This document shows, piece by piece, positions 1-8,906 of a stretch of DNA of 43,927 bases. How positions within the stretch are numbered: position 1 is the stretch's first letter; each line of letters opens with the position of its first letter. This DNA comes from Lactococcus ileimucosae (lineage in GTDB: Bacteria > Bacillota > Bacilli > Lactobacillales > Streptococcaceae): assembly GCF_943193185.1 (NCBI RefSeq), contig NZ_CALPDE010000019.1, positions 1 to 43,927 on the forward strand, in the 5' to 3' direction. Made by a program: the position numbers and the translations under genes. Under the pieces are notes generated by a model. It was not told where the DNA came from, searched no databases, and saw nothing but the letters and a program-made list of their open reading frames with translations.

Positions 1-840
1 CAGTCAGGGCAAGCGACTTCTTACTTGATTGATGCGGCAGAGATGGCTGCGGCTGCTGGTAACATCCCGGGTCAATACTATTACGGTATTCATGTGGACA
101 GTCAGTTGATCAGTTCAGATCAAAGTGAGGAGTTCTTGGTAAATCTTCCAAATGACAATACTCATAGTAGTCATCTTAATCTCTTGCTTCAAGAAATTAC
201 AAATAATGATGGCAACCCAGGAGTTTTTGAGGATTCTCAACCCGATGAGTTTAACTTCAGTGCCATGAGTCCTGGTCGTATCTTCACTATGGCAGGTGAA
301 CAATACCGTTATCTGGAGAACATGGGTTCTGATAATCATATGATTATTCGGAATGAGGCAATACGTAATGTCTCTTGGAATGATCATGATGCGGCACTAG
401 TCTCTTGGTATGACGGGCTCGATAGCGCAGTACAAGCTATGGTTCAACCTGTGGCGAATAACTTTACAACAGGGACAGTTTCGCATGCGGATGTCACCTT
501 TGACGGCCCATTTGATCGCTGGATCCCCAACAATCTGGATGATTTCCCAGAAGTTGAGGCCGATGTGACTCAGGTTGATACTAGCGGAACACCCCGTGCC
601 TTTTCTCTTTCCTTGGCTGATGCGACACGCTTCTCAGGAACAGGTCTCGCCTTCCCTAGTCCAGGAGAGCGTCTAGGAGCTAGTAATACTTGGTGGCATT
701 TGCGTACCCCTACAAGTGCTGTTGGGAGCTGGATTGTGGATAGTCGCTGGTTTGGTAGTACGTTAACTTCAGCTGATGTTACTCATGCTAATAATGGAGG
801 TGGCCCTCGCCCAGCCCTCATCATCAACCAAGCAAATTAA
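1..840 (+). CDS. C-terminal part of a DUF6273-like surface protein (5' end outside window)
   Basis: The reading frame is open from the first base and ends with TAA at 838-840, so the true start lies to the left; a TTG at 25 is internal and not a credible start. About 279 codons are visible. The last 60 residues contain WWHLRTPTS, then a glycine- and serine-rich stretch, then GPRPALIIN. This resembles the end of DUF6273-type domains, where a WWLRSPG-like block and a RPAL block close the domain in many secreted Firmicutes proteins. No C-terminal LPXTG sorting signal or membrane anchor is visible. Function is unknown. The placement outside the cell is an inference from the domain type, because the signal peptide would be off the window. 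Confidence 0.7.
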   Translation, partial: QSGQATSYLIDAAEMAAAAGNIPGQYYYGIHVDSQLISSDQSEEFLVNLPNDNTHSSHLNLLLQEITNNDGNPGVFEDSQPDEFNFSAMSPGRIFTMAGEQYRYLENMGSDNHMIIRNEAIRNVSWNDHDAALVSWYDGLDSAVQAMVQPVANNFTTGTVSHADVTFDGPFDRWIPNNLDDFPEVEADVTQVDTSGTPRAFSLSLADATRFSGTGLAFPSPGERLGASNTWWHLRTPTSAVGSWIVDSRWFGSTLTSADVTHANNGGGPRPALIINQAN

Positions 841-860
841 CTCATAAAAGATTATAAAAA

Positions 861-893
861 AAAGAGGTCGGAACAAATGTTCTGTCCTCTTTT
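861..893. terminator. Bidirectional terminator between convergent genes
   Basis: The arms AAAGAGG...GAACA and TGTTC...CCTCTTT form a stem of about 15 pairs with one mismatch and one wobble. A-rich sequence precedes it and T-rich sequence follows it, so it can end both the upstream plus-strand gene and minus-strand trmL. Confidence 0.8.
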
Positions 894-906
894 AACATTG
901 ATAAAC

Positions 907-1410
907 CTATTTCAACTTATCCTTTTCATAAGTATGGCTAAGTTCTAGTCCTGCAAACCCCTGTTGCCGAAGCGCTTCATAGATAATCATGCAAGCGGCA
1001 TTCGAAAGATTAAGACTGCGTACATGTGCATCATTCATCGGGATACGGATGCACTTTTCTGCATTTTCCCGCATAAAAGCTTCAGGTAAGCCTGTGTCTT
1101 CTCGACCAAAAAGAAAATACAAATCCTCAGAAGTTTCTGTGTAATTAATATCTGAATAAACATAATCAGCAAACTTACTAACCAAGTAAAGTTTCCCATC
1201 AATGTGACTGAGAAAGTCTTCAAGATTTTTGTGATAAATGATATTTACCTTGTCCCAGTAGTCTAGACCTGCCCTTTTGAGATTTTTATCTGTAATTTCA
1301 AAACCAAATGGTTCAATCAAATGCAGTGTAGTATTTGTAGCAGCACAGGTTCGGGCAATATTTCCTGTATTAAAGTGAATACGCGGTTCAAAAAGCACAA
1401 TATGATTCAT
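907..1410 (-). CDS. trmL: tRNA (cytidine(34)-2'-O)-methyltransferase TrmL
   Basis: A SPOUT-family RNA methyltransferase of 167 residues, the usual TrmL size. In this family it 2'-O-methylates the wobble base of certain leucine tRNAs. Seen in the sequence: an N-terminal [16 protein letters not shown] block, the central [10 protein letters not shown] loop, and the C-terminal [16 protein letters not shown] block; the last two form the knotted S-adenosylmethionine site in SpoU/TrmL proteins. I place the start at the ATG at 1408-1410. The in-frame ATG four codons upstream (1420-1422) has no ribosome binding site, while its own codons supply the GGAG that serves the second ATG. The gene is monocistronic, convergent with the surface gene, and has a structured leader. 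Confidence 0.95.
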   Translation of the reverse strand: MNHIVLFEPRIHFNTGNIARTCAATNTTLHLIEPFGFEITDKNLKRAGLDYWDKVNIIYHKNLEDFLSHIDGKLYLVSKFADYVYSDINYTETSEDLYFLFGREDTGLPEAFMRENAEKCIRIPMNDAHVRSLNLSNAACMIIYEALRQQGFAGLELSHTYEKDKLK

Positions 1411-1588
1411 AATATTCTCCATTCACTGTATATAAGGGGGATTTTTACAAAAATAAAAACTAGGTAGCTCGGAGTATGGCCTCAGCGAGCAGCCTAGTTG
1501 GGGGACTAATTTGCTTTAATCATAACAGGGTTGATTGAAACAAATTAATTGATAAAAACATATTACCACATCTTTTAGGAAAAGTAAA
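1411..1588 (-). promoter_or_regulatory. Promoter and structured leader of trmL
   Basis: On the minus strand a promoter reads TTTACT (1583-1588), a 17-bp spacer, then TAATAT (1560-1565) with an upstream TG, giving a transcript start near 1553. The 5' leader of about 145 nt can fold a long stem-loop at 1507-1548 (TAATTTG...CAAATTA outer arms, AATCA/TGATT inner arms) and then a terminator-like hairpin at 1458-1499 before the trmL start. This layout suggests attenuation. No known riboswitch was recognised. Confidence 0.45.
1443..1499 (-). terminator. Intrinsic terminator inside the trmL leader
   Basis: The arms AACTAGG-TA-GCTCG (1458-1471) and CGAGC-AG-CCTAGTT (1486-1499) give a 12-pair stem with one internal loop. 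On the minus strand it is followed at once by TTTTTATTTTT. It lies between the minus-strand promoter and trmL, so it either ends a short RNA or acts as an attenuator. Confidence 0.65.
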
Positions 1589-1654
1589 GAAAATAATGCA
1601 AAATTTTTACGCTTTTTCTGCAAAAGAAAAATTAGAGTAAAAAAAGGCGTTTTT

Positions 1655-1663
1655 TGATATAAT
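1655..1663 (+). promoter_or_regulatory. Extended -10 promoter of the folA-clpX-folate series
   Basis: TGATATAAT at 1655-1663 is an extended -10 box with a perfect TATAAT. No good -35 hexamer is seen at 17 bp. It leaves about 85 nt before the 53-codon ORF and about 245 nt before folA. A short hairpin (AACAG/CTGTT, near 1690) follows. I found no folate (THF) riboswitch pattern in the leader. Confidence 0.6.
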
Positions 1664-1756
1664 GATAAAGGTAATTATATCCTCAACAACAGAAAAAAAT
1701 GCTGTTATTGAAACACGATGATAGTAACGCTCATGCGCAATATTTTATAACTGTTG

Positions 1757-1918
1757 ATGAATGAAACATTTAAGCCATGTCTCATAGGACTTGCTGTATG
1801 TTACCGAGTGCCTTTAGGTGCAGGACGACAACGCATTAAAAAGAAAGGAACATCTTTGTTTTATAAGGATGAGTGGCTTTTCAAGGATTGGAGAAAAGCA
1901 GAGGGTGAAGTAAAGTGA
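1757..1918 (+). CDS. Possible 53-residue protein overlapping folA
   Basis: An ORF too small for routine calls runs from ATG 1757 to TGA 1916-1918. Its stop overlaps the folA GTG start as GTGA, an arrangement typical of translational coupling. The protein begins MNETFKPCLIGL and ends in a charged, tryptophan-containing tail (KDEWLFKDWRKAEGEVK). No signal peptide, membrane segment or known domain is seen. There is no clear ribosome binding site before ATG 1757, and an in-frame TAA lies three codons upstream, so it may be a remnant or a leader ORF rather than a functional gene. The overlap and the ordinary-looking codons are the main reasons for listing it. Confidence 0.35.
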   Translation: MNETFKPCLIGLAVCYRVPLGAGRQRIKKKGTSLFYKDEWLFKDWRKAEGEVK

Positions 1919-2430
1919 TTTACGCAATCTGGGCAGAAGATGAAGCAAAGGCAATTGGTGTTGATGGTCATTTACCATGGCGCTTACCTGCTGAACTGGA
2001 ACATTTTAAAAATACAACCTATCATCAAGCTATTTTGATGGGCCGAAAAACATTTGAAGGTATGAACAAACGTGTACTTCCGGGACGTATCAGCATCGTA
2101 CTTACACGTGATACTTCCTATCCAAGAGAAGACAACGATAGAGTTCTTATCATGCACAGTGTTTCTGAAGTGTTGGAATGGTATAATAGTCAAGACCGTG
2201 ATTTGTATATTATTGGTGGTGCAAAGATGTTCCTCCTTTTTGAAAAAGAGATATCCGCCTTATTTAAAACTGTCGTTCATGAGAAATTTACAGCAGATAC
2301 TTATTTCCCAGAAGACTTTGATTTCTCACCCTATGAAAAAATATCAGAAGAATATCGTAAAAAAGATGAAAAAAATGCTTATGATTTTACGATTGAAAAA
2401 TATGAGCGGAAGGAGAAGCGCAAACCTTGA
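1915..2430 (+). CDS. folA: Dihydrofolate reductase
   Basis: Reduces dihydrofolate to tetrahydrofolate with NADPH in the cytoplasm; this is the trimethoprim target. The 171-residue protein has the family landmarks: IWAEDEAKAIG at the N terminus, the DGHLPWRLP Met20-loop region, MGRKTFEGM for NADPH binding, and the IIGGAKMF block near residue 100. The start is GTG 1915, preceded by GAGGGTGA at a suitable distance; the protein aligns from its first residue with lactococcal DHFRs. It heads the series in which the rest of the folate pathway follows. Its TGA overlaps the next small gene by 4 bp, and its start overlaps a 53-codon ORF. Confidence 0.97.
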   Translation: MIYAIWAEDEAKAIGVDGHLPWRLPAELEHFKNTTYHQAILMGRKTFEGMNKRVLPGRISIVLTRDTSYPREDNDRVLIMHSVSEVLEWYNSQDRDLYIIGGAKMFLLFEKEISALFKTVVHEKFTADTYFPEDFDFSPYEKISEEYRKKDEKNAYDFTIEKYERKEKRKP

Positions 2431-2600
2431 CAAAATCAATTTTTGGCTTATTTACGGCGGTCTTGTGTGCCATATGTGTGATACTTGCACTGCAATGCTT
2501 CCGTAAAAAACGCTGGGGCTTAGGGGTAATATTCCTTCTTAATGCCTTTACTAACATAGTGAATTCCATTCATGCTTTTTATGGAACCTTATTTTCCTAA
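2427..2600 (+). CDS. Small two-helix membrane protein between folA and clpX
   Basis: A 57-residue ORF starts at TTG 2427, which overlaps the folA stop as TTGA, with GGAAGGAG 11 bases upstream, and ends with TAA 2598-2600. Seen: a hydrophobic segment at about residues 5-24, a basic turn FRKKRW at 25-30, and a second hydrophobic segment at about 31-50, so a hairpin membrane protein is likely. From memory, streptococci also carry a very small ORF of unknown function between dfr/folA and clpX; if so, this position is conserved. The function is unknown. The overlap suggests translation coupled to folA. Confidence 0.75.
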   Translation: MTKSIFGLFTAVLCAICVILALQCFRKKRWGLGVIFLLNAFTNIVNSIHAFYGTLFS

Positions 2601-2631
2601 AAAATTTTAAAATTTAGAAGAAGAGATATAC

Positions 2632-3870
2632 ATGTCTAACGATATAAAAGAAAATAAAAATATCTATTGCTCATTCTGTGGCAAAAGCCAACCAGAGGTA
2701 AAGAAACTTATTGCTGGCGTTGGTGTCTATATTTGTAACGAATGTGTTGAGTTATCCAGTCATTTGATTGAAGAGGAAATGCGAGAGGAGAAGTCTCAGG
2801 ACTTTGAAACTACTCCTGTGATGACCCCAAGAGAAATGCTGGACCATCTTGATGGTTATGTGATTGGTCAAGAGCATGCAAAGCGTGCTTTGGCTGTTGC
2901 CGTTTATAATCACTACAAGCGCATTAGTTTTGCGCGCAAGGATGATGATGACGTTGAACTTCAAAAGTCGAACATTCTTTTGATTGGACCAACAGGTTCA
3001 GGGAAAACATTTCTAGCACAAACTTTGGCAAAATCACTCAATGTCCCTTTTGCAATTGCCGATGCAACGAGTTTGACTGAGGCGGGGTACGTTGGAGAAG
3101 ATGTTGAAAATATTTTATTGAAGCTTCTTCAAGCCAGTGATTTTAACATCGAGCGTGCTGAACGCGGTATCATTTATATTGACGAAATTGATAAAATTGC
3201 TAAAAAATCTGAAAATGTTTCGATTACTCGTGATGTTTCAGGTGAAGGCGTTCAACAAGCGCTTTTAAAAATTATCGAAGGAACTGTAGCGAGTGTCCCT
3301 CCACAAGGGGGACGTAAGCATCCCAACCAAGAAATGATTCAGATTGATACGAAAAACATCCTCTTTATTGTTGGAGGTGCTTTCGATGGTATCGAAGAAA
3401 TTGTTAAACAACGTCTGGGTGAAAAAATCATTGGTTTCGGAACAAATAATAAAGCATTAGCAGAGGACGAATCTTATATGCAAGAGATAATCGCAGAAGA
3501 TATCCAAACCTTTGGTTTGATTCCTGAGTTTATCGGACGTTTACCTGTAGTAGCAGCTTTGGAACGCTTAACAGAATCTGACCTAATCCGCATTTTAACA
3601 GAGCCCAAGAATGCTTTAATCAAGCAATATAAGCAGTTGTTAAGCTATGATAATGTTGATTTGGAATTTGAAGATGCAGCCTTACATGCAATTGCTGAAA
3701 AAGCTATTGAACGCAAGACAGGTGCACGGGGATTACGCTCAATCATTGAAGAAGTGATGATGGACATCATGTTTGAAGTTCCAAGTCATGACAACATTGA
3801 AAGAGTGATTATTACAGAAGCAGCTGTACGTGATAAAGCAGAAGCAGAAGTCATTTATATTGAAAAATAG
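2632..3870 (+). CDS. clpX: ClpX, ATP-binding subunit of the ClpXP protease
   Basis: AAA+ unfoldase that recognises substrates and feeds them to ClpP. The 412-residue length is standard. Domains seen in order: N-terminal zinc-binding domain with C13/C16 and C35/C38 (CSFC...CNEC), Walker A GPTGSGKT near residue 118, pore loop GYVG, Walker B IIYIDEID, the RKH loop in GGRKHP, the IGFG ClpP-docking loop, arginine finger region in EFIGRLP, and sensor 2 GARGLRS. Nothing is missing. It follows the small membrane protein by 31 bp with a weak ribosome binding site, and is followed by a weak hairpin, so the folate genes beyond may be partly insulated from it. Confidence 0.98.
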   Translation: MSNDIKENKNIYCSFCGKSQPEVKKLIAGVGVYICNECVELSSHLIEEEMREEKSQDFETTPVMTPREMLDHLDGYVIGQEHAKRALAVAVYNHYKRISFARKDDDDVELQKSNILLIGPTGSGKTFLAQTLAKSLNVPFAIADATSLTEAGYVGEDVENILLKLLQASDFNIERAERGIIYIDEIDKIAKKSENVSITRDVSGEGVQQALLKIIEGTVASVPPQGGRKHPNQEMIQIDTKNILFIVGGAFDGIEEIVKQRLGEKIIGFGTNNKALAEDESYMQEIIAEDIQTFGLIPEFIGRLPVVAALERLTESDLIRILTEPKNALIKQYKQLLSYDNVDLEFEDAALHAIAEKAIERKTGARGLRSIIEEVMMDIMFEVPSHDNIERVIITEAAVRDKAEAEVIYIEK

Positions 3871-3900
3871 AAAATCATGAGTGTTCATGGTTTTCTTGTT
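3871..3900 (+). terminator. Weak terminator-like hairpin after clpX
   Basis: AAAATCATGA and TCATGGTTTT form a 10-pair stem with one wobble and a 4-base loop directly after the clpX stop. The following run is short and broken (CTTGTT), so read-through into engB is likely. Confidence 0.45.
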
Positions 3901-3954
3901 ATGATTTCAAAAAATGCTTAAGATATGCCTTGAAAGACACAAGGAAAGAGAAAA

Positions 3955-4542
3955 ATGAAAATAAATCCTAATAATTTACAACTGACAATCTCAGCAGCCT
4001 CCGTCAAGCAATATCCAGATACGGATATACCAGAAATCGCGCTTGCAGGGCGTTCAAATGTCGGCAAATCAAGTTTTATAAATACCTTGCTCAACCGAAA
4101 GAACTTTGCACGGACTTCAAGTTCGCCGGGAAAAACCCAGCTCCTTAATTTTTACAATGTTGACAATAAAGTACACCTGGTTGATGTGCCAGGTTATGGC
4201 TATGCGCGTGTGTCTAAAAAGGAACGAGAAAAGTTTGGCAAAATGATTGAGGAGTACCTCACTACAGCGCCTAATCTGAAAGCTGTTCTTGCTCTTGTGG
4301 ATTTGCGCCATGAACCATCAGAAGATGATAAACTGATGTACACTTTTTTAAAGTTCTATAATATTCCAGTTATTTTAGTTGCAACGAAGGCAGATAAGAT
4401 TCCACGTGGAAAATGGAACAAGCATGTCTCAGTAATCAAAAAAGCTTTGAAGTTTGATAGTACAGATGATTTTGTTATCTTCTCGAGCTTTGACAAGACA
4501 GGAATTGACGAGGCTTGGACAGCCATTGAACAGTATGTATAA
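3955..4542 (+). CDS. engB: Ribosome biogenesis GTPase EngB/YsxC
   Basis: A TRAFAC-class GTPase needed for large ribosomal subunit assembly. At 195 residues it has the usual size. Motifs: G1 [10 protein letters not shown] near residue 33, switch/G2 region [11 protein letters not shown]3 DVPGYGYA, and G4 ATKADK, then a C-terminal SSFDKTG (G5-like). The start is the ATG at 3955 with GGAAAGAG upstream. Its last codons overlap the folB start by 8 bp, so the two are co-translated. The clpX-engB adjacency is common in lactic acid bacteria. Confidence 0.96.
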   Translation: MKINPNNLQLTISAASVKQYPDTDIPEIALAGRSNVGKSSFINTLLNRKNFARTSSSPGKTQLLNFYNVDNKVHLVDVPGYGYARVSKKEREKFGKMIEEYLTTAPNLKAVLALVDLRHEPSEDDKLMYTFLKFYNIPVILVATKADKIPRGKWNKHVSVIKKALKFDSTDDFVIFSSFDKTGIDEAWTAIEQYV

Positions 4543-4882
4543 GATTAAGATTAATAACATGAAATTCTTTTCTCATATCGGTGTCTTGCCTGAAGAAAAG
4601 ATATTAGGACAAAATTTAGAGATTGATTTGATTGTAACGACTAATTTTTCGTATTCTGGCTTGGACAGCTTAGATGAAACCTTGAGTTATGTTTCTTTTT
4701 ATGAAAGTATCTCGGAAATCATTGCATCATCGCGTGCAGATTTGATTGAAAAATTAGCTTTTGACATCATTCAAGCCATCAAAGAAAATAAAAAAGTCGA
4801 AACGGTGGAAGTACATATCCGCAAGTTGGCCGTACCTATCGCAGGGATTTTTGACAATGTAGAAATTGAAATGATTGGTTAA
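4535..4882 (+). CDS. folB: Dihydroneopterin aldolase
   Basis: Converts 7,8-dihydroneopterin to 6-hydroxymethyl-7,8-dihydropterin plus glycolaldehyde. I place the start at ATG 4535, inside the end of engB, because the family begins with a MxKIxxxxMxF pattern; here [12 protein letters not shown]. That gives 115 residues, near the family norm of about 120; the longer open frame upstream is engB sequence. Motifs: [13 protein letters not shown] near the N terminus (the catalytic glutamate loop), [10 protein letters not shown], and a C-terminal [10 protein letters not shown] holding the conserved lysine. The next gene, folKE, supplies both the substrate-forming and the following steps. Confidence 0.93.
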   Translation: MYKIKINNMKFFSHIGVLPEEKILGQNLEIDLIVTTNFSYSGLDSLDETLSYVSFYESISEIIASSRADLIEKLAFDIIQAIKENKKVETVEVHIRKLAVPIAGIFDNVEIEMIG

Positions 4883-4954
4883 ACTATCGTTTTTGGGATT
4901 AGAGTATTTACACAGAATAATTACAGGCTTTCTAAGGGGGGAAGCAGGAAAGTG

Positions 4955-6004
4955 ATGCAAACGGTTTATTTGAGTTTAGGAAGTAACATTGGAGATAAGC
5001 AAGCATATCTACAAGAGGCGGTGAACCTCTTAGGACAAAACTCAGCTATCTTGATAGAAAAAAAGTCAAAAGTTTACCAAACTTCACCTGTCGGTGGTGT
5101 TCCACAAGATGATTTTGTCAATATGGCTTTGAAGCTTTCGACAACTTTGGAGGCAGAAACTTTACTTGAAGTTATTCATGATATTGAAGTCAAGCTTAAC
5201 CGTGTACGTGCAGTTCATTGGGGGCCACGCACCATCGATATTGATATTTTATTTTATGGCACTGAAAAGCTTCGAGAGGAGCATTTGACTATTCCTCATA
5301 AAGAACTGTTCAATCGTCTTTTTGTTTTGATCCCTCTCATGGACATTTTAGAAGAAGGCTTTGAATATGAAAAACAGGTCAAACAAGCTATTTCTAAGCT
5401 TGATGGGACAGAACAAAAAGTAATAGAAATCCCTGAAGAAAAAACAGCGCGCAAACGTATCGAAGATGCTGTCCGCGATATTTTAATGGCCGTGGGTGAA
5501 GATCCAGAACGTGAAGGGCTTCTCGAAACGCCAGAACGTGTCGCTAAGATGTACGAAGAAATTCTTTCTTCCCAAAAATTACTAGACTTTGAAGAATACA
5601 AGCTGTTTAAGATTGAAGCAACGGAGCAAGAGCAAAGCATCTTGATTAAAGACATTCCTTTTTATTCTATGTGTGAGCACCATATGTTGCCTTTCTTTGG
5701 CACGGCAAATGTTGCCTACATTCCGAAAGACGGTAATATTATTGGCCTAAGTAAAATCCCGCGTTTGGTCAACTACGTTTCACGTAAGCTTTCTGTCCAA
5801 GAAAACATCACCAGAGATATCGCAGAAATTTTGAATGATATTTTGCAGCCTAAAGGTGTGGCAGTAGTTGTCGAAGCACGTCATATGTGCATCGAAATGC
5901 GTGGCGTTAAAAAGGGAAATTCTCAGACGAGGACTTCATTTTTCTTAGGAGAATTTGAAGAAAATAGAGAAATGAGACTGGAGTTCTTAGAAAGCCTAAC
6001 TTAA
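4955..6004 (+). CDS. folKE: Bifunctional HPPK / GTP cyclohydrolase I (FolK-FolE fusion)
   Basis: One 349-residue protein joins two pathway enzymes. Residues 1 to about 155 are 6-hydroxymethyl-dihydropterin pyrophosphokinase, with LGSNIGDK, SPVGGVPQDDF and WGPRTIDIDIL. Residues about 165-349 are GTP cyclohydrolase I, with REGLLETPERVA, the zinc and active-site block MCEHHMLPFFG, LSKIPRLV, and HMCIEMRGV carrying the second zinc cysteine, then SQTRTSFFLG. The two act at the first committed step (GTP to dihydroneopterin triphosphate) and the pyrophosphorylation step. A FolKE fusion is established for L. lactis. Start: ATG 4955 is preferred; the adjacent GTG at 4952 is the only alternative. Confidence 0.96.
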   Translation: MQTVYLSLGSNIGDKQAYLQEAVNLLGQNSAILIEKKSKVYQTSPVGGVPQDDFVNMALKLSTTLEAETLLEVIHDIEVKLNRVRAVHWGPRTIDIDILFYGTEKLREEHLTIPHKELFNRLFVLIPLMDILEEGFEYEKQVKQAISKLDGTEQKVIEIPEEKTARKRIEDAVRDILMAVGEDPEREGLLETPERVAKMYEEILSSQKLLDFEEYKLFKIEATEQEQSILIKDIPFYSMCEHHMLPFFGTANVAYIPKDGNIIGLSKIPRLVNYVSRKLSVQENITRDIAEILNDILQPKGVAVVVEARHMCIEMRGVKKGNSQTRTSFFLGEFEENREMRLEFLESLT

Positions 6005-6005
6005 A

Positions 6006-7079
6006 ATGAAGATTATTGAACAAAATACAGATTCCTTTTCCTTAAAACATATTGCGGTCAAGTTTGCTGACTGCAATAGTCAAGAGCTGGCAAGCTTAAA
6101 CGATATTTTATTTCGCTTAGGCTCGAAAACCTTGCTTGATGGTCGAGATATGTTGGCTTTTTTTACGATTTATCAGCTTTCTGACTTCATTCAAGTCTGG
6201 CCTTTCCCGCAGGAGAAAGCGATTCTAGAAACAATTTTTAAGCGGCATAAGATTATCTGGTCAGGAAAGAATTTTTCCTTTGACTTGACCTTAGATCCGA
6301 TTGTTTATAGTATTGTCAATGTGACGCCAGATTCTTTTTATGATGGGGCAGAAGAGAATCTGACGATGGATTATATCTTGCGCCGTGTTGAGCAAGATTT
6401 GCAAAATGGCGCCCATGTCGTGGAGCTGGGAGGAAAGTCTTCTCGTCCTGGCTATGTCGACATTTCTCCAGAAGAAGAATGGCAACGTTTGGCGCAACCT
6501 TTGAGAAACATCCGTCAAGCATTTCCAGAAGCTGTTATTGCCATTGATACGGATGAAGCTTATGTTATGCAACGTGTACTTGATGAAGGAGCAGACATTA
6601 TCAATGATATAGATGGTTTTGACACACCTGAAAAATTGTTGCTTATGCAAGAATATCAACCTGCTCTAGTTGCGATGAATAATGGTCGGGCAGGTTTACA
6701 TTATGCGGACAATGTCTATCAAGAATTGCCTGCCTACTTTGCAGATAAGCAAAAAGAATTCAAGGAGTTGGGAATTGCCAGTACCCAGATTTGTATTGAT
6801 CCTGGTGTAGGTTTTTCTGGTGGAGCAACGGGTGTAGATTCCTTACAGAGGCTGAAAACTACTGAATTATTGACAAAGCTAGGTTTGCCCGTGATGATAG
6901 CAATATCCCGCAAATCCTTTATGAGCAACCTCTTAAACATGGACGTTGATGAGCGCCTCATATCCACATTGATTCTTGAAAGTCAAATGATGATGGATGG
7001 CGGACGTGTTTTACGGGTGCATGATGTTAAAGCAACACGTCGCTTAATAGAAAATTTTAAAATTTACCAAAAATACTGA
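6006..7079 (+). CDS. folP: Dihydropteroate synthase with N-terminal extension
   Basis: Condenses 6-hydroxymethyl-dihydropterin pyrophosphate with p-aminobenzoate; sulfonamide target. At 357 residues it is about 80-90 longer than the common form. The TIM-barrel part begins near residue 97 with [10 protein letters not shown], followed by [43 protein letters not shown] and [11 protein letters not shown]. The first 95 residues (with [13 protein letters not shown]) have no motif I recognise; a similar extension is present in lactococcal FolP as I recall it. The ATG lies one base after the folKE stop. The gene overlaps the Nudix gene by one base (TGATG). Confidence 0.95.
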   Translation: MKIIEQNTDSFSLKHIAVKFADCNSQELASLNDILFRLGSKTLLDGRDMLAFFTIYQLSDFIQVWPFPQEKAILETIFKRHKIIWSGKNFSFDLTLDPIVYSIVNVTPDSFYDGAEENLTMDYILRRVEQDLQNGAHVVELGGKSSRPGYVDISPEEEWQRLAQPLRNIRQAFPEAVIAIDTDEAYVMQRVLDEGADIINDIDGFDTPEKLLLMQEYQPALVAMNNGRAGLHYADNVYQELPAYFADKQKEFKELGIASTQICIDPGVGFSGGATGVDSLQRLKTTELLTKLGLPVMIAISRKSFMSNLLNMDVDERLISTLILESQMMMDGGRVLRVHDVKATRRLIENFKIYQKY

Positions 7080-7573
7080 TGTACAATGATTTGATACATG
7101 AACTTTCCTTTTTGGGAAATTCAAAAAAAATCCAAAAGATAAAAGAGCTTTTGAGAAACAGTAAAAATTTAAAAGGGAAGAAAAATCCAGAGCTGCAGCT
7201 TTCTGCATCAGCTCTTGTTTTTAAGGGAGAAAAGTTATACTTTATCGAACATCCCTATCAAAAAGAACTCTTACTTCCAGCAGGACATGTGGAAGAAGGA
7301 GAGAGTCCCAAAGAAGCTGCTTTACGCGAATTTCATGAGGAAACGGGACTGGTAGCAAAAAACGGGCAGCTTGTAGATGTAAATATCATAGAAATTCCGT
7401 TCAACGCCGTGAAAAATGAGAAAGCGCATCAACATATTGATTTGCGTTATACATTTGAACTCACAAGAGGTCCGACAAGGCGAGCTGAGTTGCCTGTTTT
7501 TTTACTTTCTAAAGCCGAAGCACCTAAGGAATTCCAAAAATATTTTAATAGAAGAGAAAAGAGAAGGACATGA
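7079..7573 (+). CDS. folQ: Nudix dihydroneopterin triphosphate pyrophosphohydrolase
   Basis: A 164-residue Nudix hydrolase. The Nudix box is complete: [20 protein letters not shown] followed by TGL, matching GX5EX7REUXEEXGU at about residues 69-91. In L. lactis the equivalent gene in the same cluster (ylgG) was shown to remove pyrophosphate from dihydroneopterin triphosphate, the step between FolE and FolB; by position and family this gene should do the same. It starts inside the folP stop (TGATG) and ends inside the folC start (ATGA), so the three are tightly coupled. The N-terminal 40 residues are lysine-rich and may form a separate helix. Confidence 0.92.
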   Translation: MYNDLIHELSFLGNSKKIQKIKELLRNSKNLKGKKNPELQLSASALVFKGEKLYFIEHPYQKELLLPAGHVEEGESPKEAALREFHEETGLVAKNGQLVDVNIIEIPFNAVKNEKAHQHIDLRYTFELTRGPTRRAELPVFLLSKAEAPKEFQKYFNRREKRRT

Positions 7574-8868
7574 ATATTGATCAAGCATTAGAATGGATTC
7601 ACAGTAGACTTAAGTTTAATATTCGTCCTGGTTTAACTCGGGTGGAGGCTTTGCTGAAATTACTTGGAAATCCTGAAAGGGATTTATCTATGCTGCATAT
7701 TGCTGGCACAAATGGCAAAGGTTCAACAGTTGCTTTTACAAGGAGTATTTTACGTCAGCTTGGTCTCACAGTCGCCACCTTTACAAGTCCATTTATTGAG
7801 TCCTTTGGTGAGCGTATGGCTATTAATGAAAAACCTATTCCCGATGAGAAGCTTATTTTCTATGTGGAGCAGGTAAAACCTTTAGTCGAACAGCTCGATG
7901 CAGATGAACGATTCGCAGGTATTACTGAGTTTGAGATTATTACAGCTGTAGCGCTGCGCTATTTTGCAGATGAAAAAGTCGATGTAGCTCTGATTGAGGT
8001 CGGCTTAGGCGGTTTGTTGGACAGTACGAATGTGATTGAGCCTGTAGCAAGTGCGATAACAACTATTGGTTTGGATCACATGGATATACTGGGTTCTACC
8101 TTAGAGGAGATAGCTGCACAAAAGGCGGGAATTATTAAACCGCATACGCCTTTAGTGAGTGGAAGAATCTCTGCTGAAGCACTAAAGGTTATTCAGCAAA
8201 CTGCTGAAAAAAAGCAGGCAAAGCATTATCAATTTGGTGTAGATTATCAAGTTGAAGTGCTTGAAGGTGAGTACTTTAACTATAGGGATGACCATTTTGA
8301 ATTGACCCACCTAGAAAAATCTTTATTAGGGGTTCATCAGGTGGACAATGCAGCACTGGCAATCAAACTTTCTTTGATTTATGCTGAAAAAATGAAATTA
8401 TCACTTTCAGAAAGTGCTATTAGAAGAGGTCTACAAACCACTTTTTGGCCTGCGCGAATGGAGAAAATAAGTCATAAACCTTTAACTATACTTGACGGTG
8501 CGCATAATGTGCATGCTATGCATCGTCTTTTAGAGAATTTAAAAACAGAATTTTCAGGTCGGAACATTATCATCCTCTTTTCAGCTATCGTCACAAAAGA
8601 CATTGCAGAGATGATCAAAATGCTCCAGAGCATTGAACATTCTCGGCTTATATTGACCACTTTTGATTATCCAAAAGCTTTAAAATTAGAAGAGTTCACT
8701 TATCTTGAACGAGACAATGTGGAACTGGTTGAAAGTTGGAAAGATAAATATCAGGTCTTAAAAGAAATTTTAAAAGAAGATGATGTTCTTCTAATGACTG
8801 GATCCTTATACTTTATGGCTCAAATCAGAGAATATTTACTGGATCAAAAAAATAAACAACAACAATGA
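7570..8868 (+). CDS. folC: Folylpolyglutamate synthase / dihydrofolate synthase
   Basis: Adds glutamate to dihydropteroate and then lengthens the polyglutamate tail, using ATP. The 432-residue protein belongs to the Mur ligase superfamily. Motifs: P-loop [11 protein letters not shown] near residue 43, [12 protein letters not shown] (folate-binding loop), [31 protein letters not shown] with the carbamylated-lysine region, and the C-terminal ligase-domain motif LDGAHN near residue 310. The start overlaps the Nudix stop by 4 bp. A small hairpin (AGTCC/GGACT, about 8873-8888) separates it from the deoxynucleoside kinase that follows 38 bp later. Confidence 0.97.
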   Translation: MNIDQALEWIHSRLKFNIRPGLTRVEALLKLLGNPERDLSMLHIAGTNGKGSTVAFTRSILRQLGLTVATFTSPFIESFGERMAINEKPIPDEKLIFYVEQVKPLVEQLDADERFAGITEFEIITAVALRYFADEKVDVALIEVGLGGLLDSTNVIEPVASAITTIGLDHMDILGSTLEEIAAQKAGIIKPHTPLVSGRISAEALKVIQQTAEKKQAKHYQFGVDYQVEVLEGEYFNYRDDHFELTHLEKSLLGVHQVDNAALAIKLSLIYAEKMKLSLSESAIRRGLQTTFWPARMEKISHKPLTILDGAHNVHAMHRLLENLKTEFSGRNIIILFSAIVTKDIAEMIKMLQSIEHSRLILTTFDYPKALKLEEFTYLERDNVELVESWKDKYQVLKEILKEDDVLLMTGSLYFMAQIREYLLDQKNKQQQ

Positions 8869-8906
8869 AGACAGTCCTGCTTTGGACTTTATAGGAGAAT
8901 AAAACT

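Noticed and set aside
1664-1914. THF riboswitch before folA
   Set aside because: The leader does not show the conserved three-way junction or pseudoknot sequence of that riboswitch; only short local hairpins are seen.
2072-2506. Plus-strand ORF of 144 codons inside folA
   Set aside because: It overlaps clear DHFR coding sequence in another frame and has no family similarity or start signal.
4454-4534. Longer folB starting within engB
   Set aside because: The added residues are out-of-frame engB sequence; the family N terminus begins at ATG 4535.
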